Positions 58,379 through 64,000 of a DNA stretch of 64,000 nt are shown one piece after another (the stretch's first letter is position 1; each line of letters begins with the position of its first letter). The DNA is from Leucocoprinus leucothites. Taxonomy: Eukaryota > Basidiomycota > Agaricomycetes > Agaricales > Agaricaceae. A program made the position numbers and the translations under genes. Under the pieces are notes generated by a model. It was given only the letters and a program-made list of their open reading frames with translations, was not told the DNA's origin and searched no databases. Location: the NCBI GenBank assembly GCA_013368445.1, contig JAACJO010000015.1, positions 1 through 64,000 on the forward strand, read 5' to 3'.

Positions 58379-59518
58379 ATGAGCAGTCTCACGCGAAATG
58401 AAGCACTCGTTTCGTTCGAAATGGCACTCGGGCTTTGTCTCTTGGCTCTGTTTGAAGGAGGACTCTTCACCCTTGCAGTGATCTGCATATCCCTCTTATC
58501 CCCAAAACGTATATACCATTCCAAGCAACAAAAAATATTGCGAGGCTACATCATCGTTCTCCTCCTGTTCAATTATATCTACCTTGTATCACGTTTTCTC
58601 AAAACCCAGCTTACTCTGCTTTTCATTATCGTGGGCTATTCCAAGGGCTATTCCAAGGGCAAACGAATAGATGTAGCCTTATTTTATCTCACCAACGTGG
58701 TGCCTGCTCTAATACTCGGTCTGACTGATGGACTGCTGGTATGACACTTCACTTCCCGTCGTATAAATAATTAACTGACTCAATACTCTGCCCAAAGGTT
58801 TGGCGATGCTACAGAGTACAGCATGCCCTAGAAGGGGACCAAATTGGACCATCACGGTGGAAAAATATTTTCTGGATAATTCCCTTGTGCCTCTGGGTCG
58901 CCACCGTTGGTAAGAATTTTTTTCAGCGACGGAATTCGCTCCCATTATGATATCTGACAGCAGGTGTGGTTGCTAGTGACATCGCTTGTCGGGGGCTGTC
59001 TGATCACTACCCGTCTGGACCTCGCTACTACTCTTGAGGCTACAGCATATGCCTTGAATGCTCTGTCCAATGTGTTTGCCACTTGCTTCATCATCACCCG
59101 CTTGGTCCAACATCGACGCATGATTATCAGGCGTTTCGGAGATAGTGCACCCCCTCTTCGACATCTACGTATCGCCAGTATTATACTGCAGTCTGCTGCA
59201 GTTAATGTGCCAGTGTCCATTCTCGCGGCGGTTGGTATCGCTCCAAAGCAGGTTCTCGGATGGGTGGCCGCACCTGTTGCAATCGCATGTCAGGTTGGTT
59301 AAACTTCCATGATCCATTTTTTTAGACTATGCTCTGACGTTGGCGCGCGTTTGAAGTCTTTTTGCTCCATTTTAATCATTAAACAGGTTGCGTTGAGGAG
59401 GGTGATCGACGAGCAGGAGGGGAGTTATCAAAGGAGGACCGAAGGAGGGGAGCTGACGAGCGGCATCATTTTTACCGACTACTCGACTGCAAATGCTCAT
59501 ACGATCAACCAGATCTAG
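58379..59518 (+). CDS. Seven-helix membrane protein, tandem copy 2
   Basis: Model: join(58379-58738, 58798-58909, 58977-59293, 59387-59518), 306 aa, with exon lengths identical to copy 1 (360, 112, 317, 132). All splice sites and the full tail (RRTEGGELTSG) are kept. The first donor is GTATGA. The loop after helix 2 contains a duplicated GYSKGYSKGK. It appears intact, so at least two functional copies may exist. Confidence 0.8.
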
Positions 59519-59934
59519 GACACCTTGCACCAAGCGGGTACTATCTTGCATTGTTAAAGATCTTGACGGCCGCAAGCCCAACTTAAAACATCATGCTGTT
59601 CGATGATGTTTTCGTTGCCTGGACCTTGCTCTAGGGGATTGTATCATGGTGGCGAGGCTGAGTCTGCTAGAGCTGAAGCAGTAACCGAGATTTGGGCATC
59701 TCCAGCCTGAAGCTTGAACTCTGAGAAGTTCACAGTTTTTGCGTTGGAAAAAGTCAGGCTCCCATAGCAGTTCTCTTCGTTGTACCTATAACCTCAGAGC
59801 TGTCCGAGGGAGGCTAAGCAAATAACCGAAGAATATTTCCTTCAATCTCCAGTTGTTATATAATGCTAGAATCACATTTTCTGGTTTTTGATCTCCTGGC
59901 ATTGCCTTCGTGTGGAAAAATCGAGAATCCTCAA

Positions 59935-60030
59935 GACTTGGGTGGGTGCTTGGAAGGGTGGGTATTCGGAGATCACCGAACCAGGTTGTAGCTGAGGATA
60001 GTGAGAGGGAGGAGAAGGAACGATAACTGG
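59935..60030 (+). pseudogene. Very short GPI13 3' remnant
   Basis: About 95 bp matching the last codons of GPI13 (GWVLGRVGIRRS, then a Ser/Glu/Arg-rich end and stop) followed by the same 3' flank motifs (TTATTATATGTAGGGAAT at about 60103). It is the third copy of this tail in the array. Confidence 0.8.
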
Positions 60031-60707
60031 AGTTGGTACTGAGCTGCTTTGAACAAATGGTAGATTTGTTTGATTACTTTCATGAAAATCTTAGGTGCTA
60101 TTATTATATGTAGGGAATCCTTGCCAGCAGCTCAGGTTCACTAGGCTATGGTGCACCCTATGGCGATCCCTGGACCCTGGCCAGACTCCCACTGAGATGT
60201 GTCAAAGTCCACTTGGACGTGGATGCACACTGTGCCAACGGACTGATGATCCTGATGGATTGTTGAATTATTTTTGAATGCTTTTCTTGCTCACTCAATA
60301 ATACCAAAGTATCATTACCTGAGTATTACGGGAAGGTTTCAACAAGTCTTGGCTCGCCAAGCTTTTCGAAGGATCCATTGATAGTCCATCTGTATTTTCG
60401 AGTTTGTGAACAAGAAAAATAGAACAATCAATCGTAATTCAATAATCCTGGCGCATTAATTCAACAGCACAGTGCATGGGCATGGAGGTGAGGAACTTGG
60501 TGTCGATCTTCACAGAGAAAGTGGCCGAGCAGAGAGGTCCGAAAACCACGCAGGAACGAAGTTTGCTCAAAGATGTAGCTTGAAGACGAACTAGGCTAAC
60601 GGGCAATTACCAAACCATATGCACCAGGAGGAGTATGTCAAGAAAAGGCTAGTGTCAGATCACTGTCATAGTATGGCTGCACACCAGCCAGCCTTGGGAG
60701 CACAGTA

Positions 60708-61049
60708 TACTGTAACCGTTTGTATGGTGGCAACCGTAACGCGTAACGCTGACCCTCTATGTTGCCCAATTGACCTCATGTAACGCAGATTTTGGGGGCT
60801 CAGATGGGCGCTAAACTCAGGCTTAATTCCCAACAAAATAAATAATAATAATAATAAGGCCCGGAAGTGACTTGTTTACTGCAATCTAGGTTGTTTTCAA
60901 TCAGAAAGACCTGCTCTAAGAAATTTCGGCTCCGAAAATGGCACATTCTTAGCCAATGTAACGCATAACAGGGAAGGCGTTGCGTCAACAAAGTCGTTGG
61001 TGGCCGTAACGCTCCCAAATCTGTTGCCACCATATCCAAGGTTACAGTA
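60708..61049. mobile_element. MITE-like element with inverted ends
   Basis: The left end TACTGTAACC...TATGGTGGCAAC (60708-60736) is matched in inverse orientation by GTTGCCACCATA...GGTTACAGTA (61023-61049). The motif GTAACGC or its complement occurs at least five times inside (for example 60731, 60737, 60781, 60959, 61006). It has no transposase. The corresponding place in the previous array unit (about 58141-58150, GGGAGCTAATCTTC) is empty, so this is an insertion. An (ATA)n run lies at 60841-60858. Confidence 0.82.
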
Positions 61050-61277
61050 CCTAATCTTCGCAGCAGTTTGACTTCCACGCTCTTTATCTCATTCAATGCC
61101 CCTGACTTAACGGCACCCCTTCACACGAGACACAGGTCTTGGGTTGATGTATATCTTGTTCATCCTCAGAGCTGCGTGCGTACTCGGCCTGGCATTCCCG
61201 CCCCTCATTTCCTCCCACACAGCTCCCTCCTGATCTTGTGGCGCCGCCTCGGAATAGTGGATGCTCAAGCATCTGGA

Positions 61278-62413
61278 ATGAGCAATCTCTCGCGAAATGA
61301 AGCGCTCGTTTCGTTCAAAATGACACTCGGACTTTGTCTCGTGGCACTGTTTGTAGGAGGACTCTTCACTCTTGGAGTGATCTGCATATCCCTCTTGTCT
61401 TCGAAACGTATACACCTTTCCAAGCAACAAAAAATATTGCGAGGCTACATCATCGTTCTCCTCCTGGCTAATTGTATCCACCTTGTATCACGTTTTCTCG
61501 ATTCCCAACTTTTTCTACTTTATATTATCATGGGCTATTCCAAGAGCGATTCGAGGGGCGTTCGAATAGGTGTAACCTTATCTTATCTCACCAATGTGGT
61601 GCCTGCTCTAATACTCGGTCTGACCGATGGACTACTGGTAAGACGCTTCACTTCCCGTCGTATAAATAACTGACCGACTCGATACTCTGCCCAAAGGTTT
61701 GGCGATGTTACAGAGTACAGCGCGCCCTGGGAGAGGGTCAGATTGGGGGATCGCGGTGGAAAATTATTTTCTGGATAATTCCCTTATGTCTCTGGGTCGC
61801 CACCACTGGTGAGGACTTTTTGAACGAAGGAACTAGCCCCCATTATGATATCTGACAACAGGCGTGATTGCTAGTGACATCCCTCGTCGGAGCTTGTCTA
61901 ATCACTACCCGTCTGGATTTGACTATTAGTCTCGAGACTACGGCATTAGCCTCGAATGCGCTGTCCAACCTTTTCGCCACTTGCTTTATCACCGTCCGTT
62001 TAATCCAACATCGACGCATGATTATCGAGCGTTTCGGAGATCACGCACCCTCACTTCGACATCTTCAGATTGCCAGTATTTTGCTGCAGTCTGCTGCAGT
62101 TAATGTGCCAATGTCAATTCTTGCAGCGGTTGGTATCGCTCCAAATCAGGTTCTCGGATGGGTGGTCGCACCTATTGCATTCACATGTCAGGTTGGTTAA
62201 ACTTCCGTGACCCTTAGTAGACGGTGCTCTGACGATGACGTGCATTTGTAGTCCTTTTGCTCCATTCTAATCATTCACCAAGTTGCGTTGCGGAGGGTGA
62301 TCGATGAGCAGAAGCAAAGCTATCAGGGGAGAACTGAAAGAGAGGAACTGACAAGCGGTATCATACTCTCCGGCCAGTCAACTGCAAACGCTCAGACGAT
62401 CAACCAGAGCTAG
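61278..62413 (+). pseudogene. Seven-helix membrane protein, tandem copy 3 (tail altered)
   Basis: Exons 61278-61637, 61697-61808 and 61875-62191 match copies 1 and 2 exactly in length and frame. The acceptor before exon 4 has changed: the CAGG of copies 1 and 2 reads CAAG at 62279-62282. The nearest AG now lies one base later, so splicing there shifts the frame and ends after five codons (about 62300). The original exon 4 frame would end with TAG at 62411-62413. The seven helices are intact, so a tail-less protein could still be made. Confidence 0.7.
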
Positions 62414-62429
62414 AACTCTGTGCATCAAA

Positions 62430-63040
62430 CGGGTACTATCTTGAATGCATTCGAAGATCATGACGGCTCCAATCCCAACTTAAAGCATCACGCTGTTCAG
62501 TGATGCTTTCGTCGTCTGGACCTTGCTATAGGGGACTATATCATGGTAGTGAGGCTGAGCCTGCTAGCGTTGAAGCGGTAGCCGGGATTTAGGCACCGTC
62601 TGACATATCAGCTTGAAGCTTAAGTTCACAGTTTTTGCGCTGGAAATAGTCAGACTCCTGTAGCAGTTTTCTATCGCTGCATCTTGGGCTGTCCGGGGAC
62701 CAAGCAGGTGACCGGAGCGTCTTTTCTTCAATCTTATTTTTTCTCTGGTTGTCGTTAGTGTCCTTTTTTGGTGCTTCAGTCTCCTGACATTGCCTCCGCG
62801 TGGAAAAATCAAGAGGCCTCAAGGCCTCAAGATTGTACATTAAATTGACTGACTCGGTCGTTGTCAGACTCGGTCATCACAGAAACCTAGCTATGCCAGA
62901 TGCCTATCATGTCCAAATTCAATTAAGTGGCGAAGTTGCATTTAACGCCAACTCAGATCGGCATACTCCCAGACTTTGATTGCCTTACTCTCCCGGTTCA
63001 ACCCAATATCTATCAGACTCAGACGATTTCTCGCTCTCCG
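62430..63040 (+). repeat. Last, partial unit of the array
   Basis: 62430-62600 matches the spacer after copy 2 (CGGGTACTATCTTG, TGGACCTTGCT, ATATCATGGT). 62935-63040 matches the junction before the GPI13 remnant at 56030-56104 (GGCATAC, TTGATTGCCTTACTCTCCCG). Similarity stops before any GPI13 coding sequence, just ahead of the AlkB gene. Confidence 0.75.
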
Positions 63041-63066
63041 CCATAAGAGTTCATTGAACGGTCTTG

Positions 63067-64000
63067 ATGACAACAGTATCAAACACGACGTCAAGGCCAT
63101 CAAAATTGGCCAGTAAACCACCCCATGCTGCTCAGCTTGTAGATCCGCAAGAGGCACTCGGAGCTGGCGATTCGCGTGTGGTTTACGATTTGCTGCCTCC
63201 TGAACTTGCAGGAAATGCTTATGAAAAATTGGTCGAGGAAGTAGAGTGGATCAGGATGATGCACCGTGGTATGTTATACTTGGACGCGATTACTGGAATT
63301 AATTGAACTTTTGTTCACCTGTAGGTGGAGAGGTACCAAGACTAGTAGCCCAACAAGGCGAGATCCTGGATGCAGATGGAAGGTAAGTTACACTGCTGGT
63401 TCCTTTTATTGGCTAGAATCGTAACCATCGCCAGCTATCCAATCTATCGACATCCGGCAGACGAATCGCCTCCTCTGCTCCTATTTTCTCCTACCGTCCA
63501 ACTCATCCGCGAACATGTTCAAAAAGTATGGGTGCTCCGCCCTCTTTCATCCTGTTAACTGCTCTAACACACAATGTATCACGATCCACTAGGTCTTGAA
63601 CCACCCAGTCAATCATGTCCTGATCCAACACTACCGCACCGGCGCAGACTACATATCCGACCATTCCGACAAAACAATCGACGTCGTCCGCAATTCTTCC
63701 ATCGTCAACGTCAGCCTCGGAGCTCAACGCGTAATGACCCTCCGTCTCAAAAAAGACAGAGCTTTGAAGGAACAAGAACGGAGTCAATCCACTAATAATA
63801 GCACACCAACTACTACCACCTTCGATAATGACTCGACCTCGACAACACACACTCACACTCAACCACCACCGCGCTTAACACAACGCATTCCACTACTAGA
63901 CAACTCTCTTTTCATCCTGGGCCTAGAAACGAATAAGAAGTGGCTTCACGGTATCTCAACAGATAAACGACCCGTTTCGACTAAATCTCCTTCTGAGCAA
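63067..64000 (+). CDS. AlkB-like Fe(II)/2-oxoglutarate dioxygenase (5' part)
   Basis: Model: join(63067-63268, 63325-63382, 63435-63525, 63593->64000); the gene runs off the window. The family repairs alkylated nucleic acids or modifies bases by oxidative demethylation. Visible motifs are VYDLLPPELAGNAYEKL, VPRLVAQQGEI, YPIYRHPADE, VLIQHYRTGADYISDHSDKT with the HxD metal pair (H, S, D), SSIVNVSLGAQRVMTL, and after a Ser/Thr-rich insert LFILGLETNKKWLHGIS with the distal His. Arg residues that bind 2-oxoglutarate should lie just beyond the end. It is closer in appearance to the ALKBH2-like fungal group than to ALKBH1, but this was not tested. Confidence 0.88.

Noticed and set aside
60800..61096. 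98-codon minus-strand frame across the MITE
   Set aside because: It lies over the inverted end and a microsatellite and has no protein-like features.

Overview
The window looks like nuclear DNA from a basidiomycete fungus, most likely an agaricomycete. Genes are split by many short introns (about 45-80 nt), several with tiny exons. The gene set includes NACHT-type STAND proteins, DUF6533-like membrane proteins, AIG1-like GTPases and chromodomain Ty3/gypsy retrotransposons. No prokaryotic features, rRNA or tRNA genes were recognised. Exon coordinates below come from reading frames, conserved protein motifs and splice consensus, with phases checked by arithmetic; no transcript data were available.

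Layout. 1-5 kb: an inverted LTR abutting a 5'-truncated, decayed chromovirus. 5.5-8 kb: NACHT/STAND gene 1 (-). 8.4-9.6 kb: a membrane-protein gene (-) broken at two simple repeats. 10-14.6 kb: NAD(P)HX epimerase (NAXE) followed head-to-tail by a 5-oxoprolinase gene (both metabolite-repair enzymes). The second has a 24-bp repeat expansion in its N-terminus and lacks its usual C-terminal half. 15.5-19.4 kb: two paralogous DUF6533-like genes (-) sharing a 10-nt micro-exon. 20.2-21.5 kb: Rab geranylgeranyltransferase beta subunit (+). 21.6-24.3 kb: STAND gene 2 (-). 24.7-28.7 kb: three tandem AIG1-like GTPase genes (-). 29.1-31.7 kb: an unrecognised acidic, low-complexity protein (+).

33.8-40.3 kb: a nearly full-length but heavily mutated chromovirus with 266-bp LTRs. 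40.3-46.9 kb: a CpG-starved block holding a ghost copy of the 5' end of GPI13 and an LTR-bounded chimeric element. 47.2-49.4 kb: STAND gene 3 (+). 50.5-54.1 kb: GPI13/PIG-O. 54.7-63 kb: a tandem segmental array repeating a four-exon 7-TM gene (three copies) with successively shorter remnants of the GPI13 3' end, one unit carrying a MITE-like insertion. 63.1 kb to the end: the start of an AlkB-like dioxygenase gene.

Two themes connect the window. One is gene family growth by local tandem duplication (GTPases, 7-TM genes, DUF6533 genes, STAND genes), including genes of the type fungi use for non-self recognition. The other is a CpG-directed C-to-T decay process acting on repeats and duplicated gene pieces. 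It turns Arg CGA codons into TGA stops, destroys the second Asp of the reverse transcriptase active site in two elements, and has erased the CpGs from a duplicated piece of GPI13 while the parent gene stays CpG-rich.
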